Positions 12,201-16,916 of a stretch of 16,916 nt of DNA are shown piece by piece (positions within the stretch are counted from its first letter, which is position 1; the number at the start of each line of letters is the position of its first letter). The notes under the pieces were generated by a model. It was given only the letters and a program-made list of their open reading frames with translations, did not search any database and was not told where the DNA came from. The position numbers were made by a program, and so were the translations under genes. The stretch is from Phoronis ovalis (Eukaryota > Phoronida > Phoronidae), in contig JAOXYB010022403.1 of assembly GCA_028565635.1 (NCBI GenBank), positions 1 through 16,916 on the forward strand, given 5' to 3'.

Positions 12201-13031
12201 TGCTGAAAGGAGTGCGTGAACCTTAAATTTATGATTTTTTTCTTTTTTTCTCCTTTGCGCTAGAGTTTTTGTTTGTTTTTTTTGGAATGGAAATCACTGT
12301 ACAAGAGATTGAAACTAATATTAGCGTTTTAAAGTAAAATAAACCAAAATTTGATAGGATTATTTGAGCTAGGGCAAAGCTATGAATGTTGTCAATTGTC
12401 AGGTTACATTTTTCTGGGGGTAGACTACATAGTGGAATAGCAAAACAATTTCGTGGTCGTGCCTGCACGAACAATTGACTGGGAGTAGTATACATAATAT
12501 TCTTCAGTTCTTAACAGGTCATTTTCTTTGCGCAATGTTTGGGAAATGTTTATAATGATATATTTAAGCTACATGAAATTACTATAGAAGTGGATGGAAA
12601 AATCAATTGTGTCCTTATACCATATGTACATTGTAGGTATATGTTTGTTAATTTCTTTTTTTGTTGTCAACAGCTTTTGAACATCATTTACTTAAACTGA
12701 ACGCAACGTTTTTTTTGAAGACCTAAACTAGTAGTCTAGAGTAGAATTGAATAAATGAAATAAGTTTCTTTAATTGGCGTACAAAACTAGTCCGAGTCAT
12801 CCTGTAAATATTAAGAAAATTCCTCCTGCTGAAACCAAAATTGATATTAGAGTTTCTCTAGGAATGTAAACGCTTTGAAATACATGCACAATCACTATAA
12901 ACTGAGTATGTATATACTGTAAAACATGAACTAATATTTACAATTTTCTTTTATAGAATCAATTTGAGTTTATATACGAAGCGGTTGTTGGATATATGGA
13001 GAATTTTGAAACTTACGCCAACTTTAAGTGA
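185..13031 (+). CDS. Receptor-type protein tyrosine phosphatase, 5'-partial, 23 exons resolved
   Basis: This is a single-pass membrane phosphatase that removes phosphate from phosphotyrosine through a Cys-phosphate intermediate. Coding segments: 185-291, 823-924, 1590-1695, 1882-2188, 2468-2522, 4095-4188, 4584-4669, 4835-5112, 5362-5449, 5738-5814, 6151-6187, 6540-6637, 7072-7206, 7743-7888, 8283-8418, 8755-8904, 9171-9270, 9524-9597, 9730-9864, 10253-10381, 11129-11286, 11973-12108, 12957-13031. From 823 to the stop the phases agree and give 899 complete codons. Domain order is FN3, FN3-like membrane-proximal domain, transmembrane helix, linker, active D1, inactive D2. The N-terminal ectodomain lies outside the window and one FN3 exon between 292 and 822 is unresolved. 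D1/D2 features are unmistakable; the subfamily is unclear because the ectodomain looks R2B-like (PTPRM/K/T) while the C-terminal tail looks PTPRA-like. Lineage-specific RPTP expansions are common in molluscs, so no symbol is given. Confidence 0.93.
292..822 (+). other. Intron region expected to hide one FN3 exon
   Basis: This 531-bp stretch separates two FN3 fragments whose phases do not match (phase 0 exit, phase 1 entry), and about 20-25 residues of a normal FN3 fold are missing between them. A segment of length 3n+1 should therefore lie here. There is a strong acceptor-like pyrimidine tract ending near 684, but the frame needed after it meets a stop. A weak 40-nt candidate, 389-428, has the right phase and reads as [13 protein letters not shown], but it lacks a pyrimidine tract and a good donor. 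Confidence 0.4.
823..924 (+). CDS. Exon: C-terminal half of FN3 domain
   Basis: The exon is bounded by TTCCCTTAG and ACAG|GTAATA, entering and leaving in phase 1. The peptide has the FN3 E-to-G strand hallmarks: [15 protein letters not shown] (L-x-PGT-x-Y core), then GYGPA and WTVPT, the end-of-domain pattern. It closes the domain begun in 185-291 once the missing exon is supplied. The role is extracellular and structural or adhesive. Confidence 0.88.
925..1589 (+). other. Intron, no recognisable content
   Basis: This 665-bp intron lies between two FN3 domains (phase 1). It includes an open frame at 1023-1463 without ATG at its start, without resemblance to a known domain and rich in A/T-encoded residues; I regard it as chance. 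Confidence 0.75.
1590..1695 (+). CDS. Exon: start of membrane-proximal FN3-like domain
   Basis: The acceptor is ATATAATTTCAG and the donor is CATCAG|GTAAAT. Entry is phase 1 and exit phase 2. The peptide begins [10 protein letters not shown], another inter-FN3 linker, followed by [13 protein letters not shown], a B-strand-like alternating stretch, and runs into GAADI. It joins the next exon across a split serine codon (AG|C). The domain lacks the classical B-strand Trp, so FN3-like is the safer name; the long C-terminal part resembles the last ectodomain module of RPTPs. Confidence 0.88.
1882..2188 (+). CDS. Exon: membrane-proximal FN3-like domain with RKKR cleavage-type site
   Basis: The largest coding exon, 307 nt, enters in phase 2 after TATATTTCAG and leaves in phase 0 at AGTAC|GTATAT. 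After the C-strand-like VYRLVVKDV comes TRKKRSS at 1922-1942, a furin-type R-K-K-R|S motif, with sequons NTS and NYT close by. The C-terminal half has [26 protein letters not shown] and [12 protein letters not shown], matching the conserved GDxxxYxGYxNxPL-and-aromatic pattern before the membrane in R2B-type RPTPs. An earlier possible donor (CAG|GTTCGT at 2158) is also in phase 0 and would shorten the exon by ten codons; I prefer 2188 because its donor is better. Confidence 0.88.
1925..1936 (+). other. Furin-type proprotein convertase site, R-K-K-R
   Basis: Codons AGA-AAA-AAA-AGG followed by two serines fit the R-X-K/R-R consensus. The site lies in the membrane-proximal FN3-like domain, where R2B and LAR-type RPTPs are cleaved during secretion into non-covalently associated subunits. 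Cleavage here is inferred, not shown. Confidence 0.6.
2468..2522 (+). CDS. Short exon: extracellular juxtamembrane stalk
   Basis: This 55-nt exon follows GATTTTTTAG and ends at AAAAG|GTGAGT. It enters in phase 0 and leaves in phase 1, exactly as needed to connect the FN3-like domain to the transmembrane exon. The peptide [18 protein letters not shown] is short and polar with no domain signature. Support comes from splice sites and phase only, plus its position, so it is a little less certain than the neighbouring exons. Small stalk exons of this kind are often alternatively used; skipping it would break the frame because its length is not a multiple of three. Confidence 0.78.
2551..2580. repeat. 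30-bp near-perfect hairpin at left edge of repeat block
   Basis: The arms pair as TATG/CATA, CCAT/ATGG and GCAC/GTGC around a 3-nt loop, with one mismatch and one bulge. It begins just inside the intron and marks where the repeated material starts, so it may be a terminal structure of the element. Confidence 0.6.
2551..3870. repeat. Diverged tandem repeat, about 415-430 bp per unit, three copies
   Basis: Several anchors recur at similar spacing inside the largest intron. ATTAGGCTAGG is at 2962 and 3377. The following TGACCTT is at 2986, 3401 and 3832 (spacings 415 and 431). GGCCATGTTTG is at 2710 and 3313, with relics near 3160, 3555 and 3700. ATGGCCGACTG is at 2833 and 3687. GATCAGCTT-like words plus a TTGGTACAG-like word recur near 2766, 3075, 3221, 3488 and 3611. 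Each unit seems to hold two related half-units. I see no ORF with a transposase or reverse transcriptase motif. It resembles non-coding dispersed repeats common in bivalve genomes, but I cannot name the family. Confidence 0.75.
4095..4188 (+). CDS. Exon: transmembrane helix
   Basis: The exon follows a strong acceptor (AATTTTTTTTTCAG) and ends at TTCGT|GTAAGT; it enters in phase 1 and exits in phase 2. A short polar lead AKQYFNKTP is followed by a hydrophobic run of about 23 residues starting at 4121 ([16 protein letters not shown] then VLLIVF). The next exon starts with arginines, which fits the positive-inside rule and puts the C-terminal part in the cytoplasm. This separates the FN3-type ectodomain from the phosphatase domains. 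Confidence 0.93.
4189..4583 (+). other. Intron, nothing recognisable
   Basis: This 395-bp phase 2 intron lies between the transmembrane and basic juxtamembrane exons. It is A/T-rich with an ordinary donor (GTAAGT) and a pyrimidine-rich acceptor (CCTGTCACCTCAG). Confidence 0.8.
4584..4669 (+). CDS. Exon: basic stop-transfer and juxtamembrane segment
   Basis: The exon enters in phase 2 after CACCTCAG and ends in phase 1 at TAGCT|GTAAGT. The peptide [18 protein letters not shown] is strongly positive, as expected for the first cytoplasmic residues after a type I membrane helix, where such stretches anchor to acidic lipids. It continues [10 protein letters not shown]. No domain is present. Confidence 0.88.
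4835..5112 (+). CDS. Exon: cytoplasmic linker with YAN motif leading to D1
   Basis: This 278-nt exon enters in phase 1 after TTCATTAAG and exits in phase 0 at TACTTG|GTAAGA. The linker begins SGSDDE, a casein-kinase-2-like acidic serine context, and then has the basic stretch [10 protein letters not shown], a proline-rich RPPALPP, an acidic EDETSCEED and LYANTG at 4990-5007. A Y-x-N motif in acidic surroundings is a candidate GRB2-type SH2 docking site when phosphorylated. [14 protein letters not shown] follows, matching the helical lead into RPTP D1 domains (I-x-V-x-D-x-x-x-Y pattern). It runs directly into the next exon (LTKEYL then YLPKDL). Confidence 0.9.
5362..5449 (+). CDS. Exon: start of PTP domain D1 (KNRY)
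   Basis: The exon follows TTCTCTTTGTAG in phase 0 and ends in phase 1 at GTAGCT|GTAAGT. It encodes the N-terminal helix region [17 protein letters not shown], then the first PTP motif KNRYQDIVA, whose N-R-Y helps form the phosphotyrosine recognition loop. Confidence 0.93.
5622..5698. repeat. Crossed inverted repeats in intron
   Basis: GACAGATTCAT at 5622-5632 is perfectly complementary to ATGAATCTGTC at 5679-5689. A second pair, TATAAACC at 5636-5643 and GGTTTATA at 5691-5698, crosses the first, a pseudoknot-like order. No element or RNA family is recognised. Confidence 0.5.
5738..5814 (+). CDS. Exon: D1 phosphotyrosine loop and YINATYI motif
   Basis: The exon enters in phase 1 (Tyr split T|AT) after TTGTTTTTGTAG and ends in phase 0 at ATTAAC|GTAAGT. 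It reads [19 protein letters not shown] then INATYIN, the conserved PTP motif D-Y-I-N-A-S/T-Y-I of the domain core. The split point falls at the same alignment column as the D2 intron 9271-9523. Confidence 0.94.
5815..6150 (+). other. Intron, nothing recognisable
   Basis: This 336-bp phase 0 intron lies within D1. Its counterpart in D2 is 9598-9729. Confidence 0.8.
6151..6187 (+). CDS. 37-nt micro-exon: D1 [12 protein letters not shown]
   Basis: The exon follows TTCATTTCAG and ends at CGCAAG|GTAAAG; phase 0 in, phase 1 out. Its peptide [13 protein letters not shown] supplies the Y-I-A-T-Q-G-P motif of PTP domains, with G completed by the next exon. It is too short to be called as an ORF, but motif, splice sites and phases agree. 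In D2 the equivalent segment is fused to the following exon. Confidence 0.93.
6188..6539 (+). other. D1-specific intron, nothing else recognisable
   Basis: This 352-bp phase 1 intron sits inside the ATQG-P motif of D1. It is the only D1 intron without a D2 counterpart. Confidence 0.8.
6540..6637 (+). CDS. Exon: D1 core, W-R-M-A-W helix
   Basis: The exon enters in phase 1 after TATTCGTAG and exits in phase 0 at GGTCGG|GTATGT. It reads [20 protein letters not shown] and then [13 protein letters not shown]. These match the PTP motifs F-W-x-M-V/I-W and I-V-M-x-T/A-x-x-x-E-x-G/x-R of the central sheet. Confidence 0.94.
6638..7071 (+). other. Intron with an A12 run
   Basis: This 434-bp phase 0 intron contains twelve consecutive A residues at 6940-6951, preceded by an AATAAA-like start. 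It could be a retroposed poly(A) tail, but no upstream element is recognised. Confidence 0.7.
7072..7206 (+). CDS. Exon: D1 K-C-x-x-Y-W-P motif
   Basis: The exon follows TATTATTTCAG, is 135 nt long and in phase 0 at both ends. It begins [11 protein letters not shown], the invariant KCxxYWP signature of PTP domains, and continues through the beta-strands [10 protein letters not shown] and [10 protein letters not shown]. The donor AAG|GTTATT is weaker than the others, but the join to the WPD exon restores the domain precisely. Confidence 0.93.
7207..7742 (+). other. Intron containing a short perfect hairpin
   Basis: This 536-bp phase 0 intron contains the hairpin listed at 7625-7650, followed by GGCAACGGGTTAA. 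Nothing else is recognised. Confidence 0.75.
7625..7650. repeat. Perfect 9-bp hairpin with 8-nt loop
   Basis: CCAAGGACG at 7625-7633 pairs fully with CGTCCTTGG at 7642-7650. It may be an end of a miniature element; no matching second end was found nearby. Confidence 0.6.
7743..7888 (+). CDS. Exon: D1 WPD loop and catalytic cysteine
   Basis: The exon follows GTTTTTTTTCAG in phase 0 and ends in phase 2 at TGCAG|GTATAA. It encodes [17 protein letters not shown], the WPD loop whose aspartate acts as general acid and base, and ends with GPIIMHC. The Cys codon at 7884-7886 is the predicted nucleophile; the next codon, Ser, is split AG|T by the intron. All features of an active PTP are present on this side of the junction. 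Confidence 0.96.
7889..8282 (+). other. Intron interrupting the D1 active-site loop
   Basis: This 394-bp phase 2 intron lies one codon after the catalytic Cys. Most of it is open with the next exon, which explains the long apparent ORF starting at 8053, but that intronic part has no PTP homology. Confidence 0.85.
8283..8418 (+). CDS. Exon: D1 P-loop arginine and Q-loop
   Basis: The exon follows TCATCTGTTACAG in phase 2 and exits in phase 0 at CAGAG|GTCATT. With the previous exon it completes [10 protein letters not shown], the C-x5-R phosphate-binding loop. It continues [27 protein letters not shown] and IQTE, the Q-loop glutamine that positions water for hydrolysis. With WPD and Cys present, D1 should be catalytically competent. 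Confidence 0.96.
8419..8754 (+). other. Intron, nothing recognisable
   Basis: This 336-bp phase 0 intron lies after QTE. Its D2 counterpart is 12109-12956, at the same alignment column. Confidence 0.8.
8755..8904 (+). CDS. Exon: end of D1 and D1-D2 linker
   Basis: The exon follows TTTTTACTTATAG and ends at TATGAG|GTGAGG, phase 0 at both ends. [18 protein letters not shown] is the C-terminal helix of D1 (canonical Q-Y-x-F-I-x-x-A-L-L-E). The rest, including [19 protein letters not shown], forms the helical linker to D2 seen in tandem RPTPs. Confidence 0.94.
9171..9270 (+). CDS. Exon: D1-D2 linker and start of D2 (KNRD)
   Basis: The exon follows TTGCCTTGCAG in phase 0 and ends in phase 1 at CCA|A with donor GTAAGA. 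The peptide [19 protein letters not shown] is a linker helix; [13 protein letters not shown] is the D2 equivalent of KNRY. The tyrosine of the recognition loop is replaced by Asp-Met, a first sign that D2 no longer binds phosphotyrosine normally. Confidence 0.92.
9524..9597 (+). CDS. Exon: D2 YINA motif
   Basis: The exon enters in phase 1 after TCTTATTTCCAG (Ser split A|GT) and exits in phase 0 at GTTGAC|GTAAGT. It reads [20 protein letters not shown] and then VFVD, aligning with the D1 exon 5738-5814 column by column at both borders. Confidence 0.93.
9730..9864 (+). CDS. Exon: D2 core, F-W-R-M-M-Y
   Basis: The exon follows GTTTTTTAG and ends at GATTCG|GTGAGT, in phase 0 at both ends. It contains [16 protein letters not shown], then [20 protein letters not shown]. 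This is equivalent to two D1 exons (6151-6187 plus 6540-6637), so D2 lacks the intron found within ATQG in D1. The fold-defining residues are kept. Confidence 0.94.
9865..10252 (+). other. Intron, nothing recognisable
   Basis: This 388-bp phase 0 intron within D2 corresponds to the D1 intron 6638-7071. Confidence 0.8.
10253..10381 (+). CDS. Exon: D2 YWP motif
   Basis: The exon follows ATTATATTGCAG and ends at AGAAAG|GTACGA, phase 0 at both ends. It begins [11 protein letters not shown], the D2 form of KCxxYWP (the lysine is lost), followed by the strands [11 protein letters not shown] and [11 protein letters not shown]. Structural residues are kept. Confidence 0.93.
10382..11128 (+). other. 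Intron, nothing recognisable
   Basis: This 747-bp phase 0 intron is the D2 counterpart of 7207-7742. The chance open frames in it lack domain similarity. Confidence 0.8.
11129..11286 (+). CDS. Exon: D2 degenerate WPD loop and vestigial Cys
   Basis: The exon follows TTTTTTAAATAG in phase 0 and ends in phase 2 at [30 protein letters not shown] shows the WPD loop replaced by W-S-A: the proline and the general-acid aspartate are both gone. ITLHC retains the active-site Cys (11282-11284), followed by a codon split TT|A (Leu). The split position is identical to that in D1. Confidence 0.95.
11287..11972 (+). other. Intron interrupting the D2 pseudo-active-site loop
   Basis: This 686-bp phase 2 intron is the exact counterpart of 7889-8282. 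No other content is recognised. Confidence 0.8.
11973..12108 (+). CDS. Exon: D2 degenerate P-loop
   Basis: The exon follows TTTTTGTTAACAG in phase 2 and exits in phase 0 at CCGCA|GTAAGT. With the previous exon it gives HCLDGVEKSG in place of [10 protein letters not shown]: the P-loop arginine that binds phosphate is Lys, and Ser-Ala is replaced by Leu-Asp. It continues [26 protein letters not shown] and FIKSA, where the Q-loop glutamine is Lys. Catalysis is very unlikely; a regulatory or binding role is the usual inference for such D2 domains. Confidence 0.95.
12109..12956 (+). other. Last intron, nothing recognisable
   Basis: This 848-bp phase 0 intron includes a T-rich stretch at about 12234-12283. 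No element or exon is seen. Confidence 0.8.
12957..13031 (+). CDS. Last exon: D2 C-terminal helix and YANFK tail, stop TGA
   Basis: The exon follows TTTTCTTTTATAG in phase 0 and ends with TGA at 13029-13031. [17 protein letters not shown] is the last D2 helix (canonical Q-Y-x-F-x-Y). The protein ends TYANFK, with Tyr at 13014. Vertebrate PTPRA ends in the same YANFK, whose phosphorylated Tyr binds the GRB2 SH2 domain, so the tail is probably a conserved docking site. The stop directly after the domain matches the family. Confidence 0.95.
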   Translation, partial: NQFEFIYEAVVGYMENFETYANFK

Positions 13032-14778
13032 AGTGGTCAATCCTGTACTGCCTAGTCTAGTCCTGTGTATGCTTAATCATTGTATGTTCTGTTTTCTTGT
13101 GAATTCTGATATTTCAAAACGAATATTTTTTGGACATGGTGCAATGTTTAGGAACGTTCAGAACCTTCCCGTTGAAGTTTGAGATTTTCAAGTTGCATTT
13201 TTTATTTTTTTGCTTCACGTAAAAGTACAATGAATATTTTTACAACTTTTTATTATGTTATCTTGTTTAATTACGCCTTACAAAGATATGCTGTTTTACT
13301 ATTATGCTTTTAAATAGTGATATGCAATTTGTGGTAAAAATTACGTATATTCAGCTAACCCGTGTTACTTGGAAAATCGTATAATTTCTTAATAATTTTA
13401 AGAGAAAGAATGTTAAAACATTTTTATCAGCGTGAATGATGATATACCTAGTAACATCATTCCAAATTTTCAAATATGTAAAAAAAGTTGCTTCTTAAGA
13501 AAGCTTTTATTTTCAAATATAAGTTTTAATAATAAGATGTCTTTCGATATTAACAAAAACTCCCCCATACGATGAAAGTTTTCATACAGCAATACTGCGA
13601 TAGTCTTAGTTTGTTGTTATCAAGTGACGAGTCCCAGCTCAGATGGATAACAATCAGTGAAAATCAATGCAAACACCCGGGAAACGCCATCACGATCGCA
13701 TTGTATTTATTATTCAGCAAATGTTGCGCCACAAGAAATGTTTTCTTATTTTTCACTTGATAATAACAAAAACTAAGGCCATGGGAGCATTGCTGTATGA
13801 AAATTTACATCGTTTTTGTTGATTTCGAAAGAAGATTTCTTGATAGAAAGTTGTTAGGACCAATACGTCAGATATATATTGGGCCTATTATTATGACTTT
13901 AGTTTCCTATAGCCGAATGTAGCTCATAGTATGACCCCACGGGGTTTCTTCCCCAAGTAAGAAAAATGACTCAAGTATCCTTACATGTATATGTAGCAGT
14001 GCTTCACACATGTACCACTTCGGGGTTTTTTTTGCACATCATAAATACCTGAATGCCTATGTTTACAAAGGAGTGTAATAATTTATTATTTTTGGACCAT
14101 ACATAAAGAGATAATATATTGAAGTCAATATTCAGATGAGCGGTGTATGATCCAATTGTACTTGTCCATGTGCTAGACCGATTTCTAATGCTTATTTTCG
14201 GCATTGGAAAATTATAGCAGTGTTTTGCGGAAAAAAAGTAAATGATATGATTGCGCATCTGATTATACTTTACGTATAAAACAGATAACAGTCTACTGTG
14301 CTGATATTTCATAATGTAAACAGAATTTAAAGAGATAGTACGCTCAATCCCGAAAAGAACATAAATGCTTGGTTCGAAACTGTAACGGTTGATATGTTGT
14401 TTTTCTTGTAAAAGCATTACTTTTGATATTAAAGGAAGATCGCTAAGATCTTACAATTTGCTTGCCGGTCCTTTTAGGGATACGTTGTAATAGTTGATGT
14501 GTTGCTACAGTTTGTAAAATCAGTAGCTGAAATTGTATTTAAATTTCGTTTTGTTTTGTAAGTTTATACAAACAATTTTAAAGCACCTTTTTGTAATATT
14601 CTTTTATAATATCAACATTGGGGAAAATTTAGTAATTTCTAATGGCTAATTACTTGTTGTCTTACCCTTTGGAAAATGCTTAAAGGGACAATGGTATGAT
14701 GATTCGCTTGCGTTTGGAAAGCTTAACTTTATACCTACATAACTTTGGTTATATCCGTTTGGACAATTATAAAATAAA
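13032..14778 (+). other. Probable 3'UTR, end not defined
   Basis: Sequence downstream of the stop is A/T-rich and without coding signal. No AATAAA occurs in the first 1.7 kb. ATTAAA is at 14428-14433 and the first AATAAA is at 14773-14778. Transcript ends may use a variant signal nearer the stop. The open frame on the minus strand at 14004-14417 has no recognisable domain. Confidence 0.4.
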
Positions 14779-16916
14779 TAGATGTATTTACGCTCATACA
14801 TCTGGTGATTTATTTTCATTTGTTTAAGCAATTTAAATGTATTTGCGCAACATGCATGTACAGTATGTAATCGTACTCGTAGCTAGCTAAAACAAGAAAT
14901 AGTTTTCTAGCATATTTAGTTCAGACATTTTACTTGTTTCGTAAATAACTGTTTATTTCCTCCAAGAACTGGTGTCGAAAACTCGTCGAAATTGTGTATA
15001 CGTTGACGGCCAACTCGTGGTTTATTTATGTTCGACGACGTTAATTGTCCAACAAATTAAATTTGAAACTGCTACTGACCGTTATATGTGGATTCCACCC
15101 GTGGAATGTCACACGTTGTCTTCCTCTTAGACATGCAGCTTGCTGTGGAGGAAAAAAGAACAAAAAGAAAACGAACAAATCCAATTAAAGCTTATCACAT
15201 TGTAACAGTAATGTTAATTAATCTGACCTGGTAAATCATTTAACTTCCATCATCAGTAAACAACAGTAAATAACAAAGATTACGTCAAATCAGAAAAACA
15301 AAAATATAAGAATTCATTCTTTTTTTACTGTTTGACCTGAAAAGGACACCATGACCACAAGATGACCTCTAAATACATGAAATCCTCATGTGTAATTAAA
15401 CTCTAGATCAACTCTCCCCAACCTAGGGTTGTCATAAGTCAAACTTCTAGCCGATATCAAGTTTCAGAATATTCCCTCTACAGATTCATTGAAAAGATTC
15501 CAGTAAAAGATTTTGTCTTTTGGCACCGAAATACCTCTCGGAGGCCATTAAACTGACCTCATAGAATGATGGTATAATTTTGTTTGTTTTGAACACACTT
15601 TTAAAAATCGATGGAATTATATCCTGTCTACTATGTTTTAGTGTATCGATTGACTCTGCAAAAATAAGGCTTCCTTAAGTTTTTAAATTACCCCTCTCAA
15701 ACAAAAGCGGCTGTAGTTTATTTAGTCAAAATTAATGTAATATAGGTGGCGTGCTATCGCGCACATTTTGGAAGGCGATTTAACATTGCATATCATATTA
15801 TAAAACATTACAAAATTCATAAATTCACCAAATTCAGAATGTTAAATGTTCTCTTTTCACTGTGGCTTTATTAAAATATACCGATAATATTTTTTCTCGG
15901 CAATATGTAATCAGATACGTGTGTATATATGATTCAACAGCTGTAACGTAAACTATAGCTCATGTTAAATCAAATCTTTAATTAATAAAGGTGAATAACG
16001 TTTTTCGAGACTGTATGTACCCTCTTCCCTTTTCTCGTACAATTCGACATATGTACTGTATATTTTATCAAATTTTAGAAACTTTTTTACTAATTCATAT
16101 TTTTCTCAAAATGTATCTGGGGCTCAATTTGGCACCTGGAAGCTCAGTTGAAATCATGAATAAAAAAGAATCTGGATAAAAAAGCTGCTGGGGAAAAAGA
16201 TAAAATAGTTTTTTGTGGGACCAGCCGACGAATAAATGTCTCTGACTCGTTAACACAACGAAAATATAGAACAAACGAAATGGGTTTAAATGGTGTATAA
16301 AGTTCCCGGATAAAGTTACATTCAGTAGGTCAAATATTTTCTATAGATCTGTATTACAAATGTTAGATTATTATTCTAATAAAAACTATACATTATTTTA
16401 CCGTCTGGTGAAGCTCGGACTGTTCAGTAACAACGGACTATCCAATCAGAGGACGTGTTGTTTAGGGAGCGCCACGCAGATATGGGAATCGGAAGAGGTT
16501 AATTAAATTTCAAAACTTCCTGGTTTCCAGTTTGTTTAAAACATCAATAGGATATTGTTCTTTCAAGCACAAGGCAGCTATACAAAGTAAGTAATACATA
16601 TATTATTCTCGTTCTAGGTTTAATGTCTACCACACTAAAAATGTTCTTTCCAATTTTGATACATACAACTATAGTGTACTTTAGATGGGTACATTAAATC
16701 TTTAATCATGAGATTAATAGAACTATTTACATGTAATTCTGAAATAAATAATACGGAGATCGAATTTCATCAGCCTTGCAGTTACGAACATCAGCCTGCT
16801 TGTATACCGCTAGGCATCGATCTACGTTGTTAACTGAACTATATTTGTAAACACATATTATATAATGCCATGCTAACTGTATAAATATAAATTATATAAA
16901 TTATTTAAAACACAAT
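14779..16916. other. Intergenic sequence, no recognisable gene
   Basis: I find no exon with a domain motif on either strand. Further AATAAA words occur at 15984 and 16378. A slightly more G/C-rich patch with a CCAAT word lies around 16440-16500, described among the findings. Confidence 0.5.
15332..15570. repeat. Possible degraded dispersed repeat
   Basis: The stretch has the run of GACC-TGACC words (TTTGACCTG, CCATGACCA, GATGACCTC, ACTGACCTC) and a low-information style reminiscent of dispersed non-coding repeats in bivalve genomes, like the block at 2551-3870. There is no second copy in the window, so the call rests on resemblance only. Confidence 0.25.

Noticed and set aside
12964-13182. 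Open frame overlapping the last exon in another frame
   Set aside because: The homologous frame of D2 ends with TGA at 13029; the alternative frame has no similarity to anything I recognise.
7238-14340. The word AAAGAGATAGTA shared by 7238-7249 and about 14329-14340
   Set aside because: A 12-bp match in A/T-rich DNA with little flanking similarity is too weak to call a repeat.
14004-14417. 137-codon open frame on the minus strand downstream of the gene
   Set aside because: No domain, no repeated pattern and no neighbouring exons on that strand; A/T-rich sequence yields such frames by chance.
15750-15766. GTGC/GCAC mini-hairpin as an RNA gene
   Set aside because: Only four pairs; no tRNA or other RNA gene fold can be drawn around it.

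Overview
This is a eukaryotic (metazoan) genomic window. It is A+T-rich and holds one long multi-exon gene on the + strand, with short exons (37-307 bp), GT-AG introns and pyrimidine-rich acceptors. The protein architecture and the style of the intronic repeats suggest a mollusc, probably a bivalve; that taxonomic call is inference. No bacterial-type operon, RNA gene, CRISPR array or intact transposon was seen.

From 185 to 13031 the window carries the 3' part of a receptor-type protein tyrosine phosphatase (RPTP) gene. I resolve 23 coding exons. The 22 exons from 823 to the stop join with consistent phases into one reading frame of 899 whole codons plus TGA. In order they encode the end of a fibronectin type III (FN3) domain, a membrane-proximal FN3-like domain with a furin-type RKKR site, a single transmembrane helix, a basic/acidic cytoplasmic linker, a catalytic-looking PTP domain D1 ([20 protein letters not shown] and Q-loop all present) and a second PTP domain D2 that has lost its catalytic residues (WPD to [13 protein letters not shown] to HCLDGVEKSG). 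The protein ends in a YANFK tail like that of vertebrate PTPRA. The remaining ectodomain, signal peptide and promoter lie upstream of the window. One internal FN3 exon, expected between 292 and 822, was not found with confidence.

As inferred from the family, the extracellular part senses a ligand or neighbouring cell, D1 dephosphorylates cytoplasmic phosphotyrosines, D2 is a regulatory or scaffolding pseudophosphatase, and two YAN motifs (in the linker and at the C terminus) are candidate GRB2-SH2 docking sites.

The largest intron (2523-4094) contains a diverged tandem repeat of about 415-430 bp per unit, preceded by a 30-bp hairpin. Six of seven introns inside D1 have a counterpart of the same phase and near-identical position in D2, a fossil of the internal domain duplication. 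The last 3.9 kb (13032-16916) is 3'UTR and intergenic sequence with no recognisable gene, apart from a possible degraded dispersed repeat and a weak hint of another gene's 5' exon near 16.5 kb.
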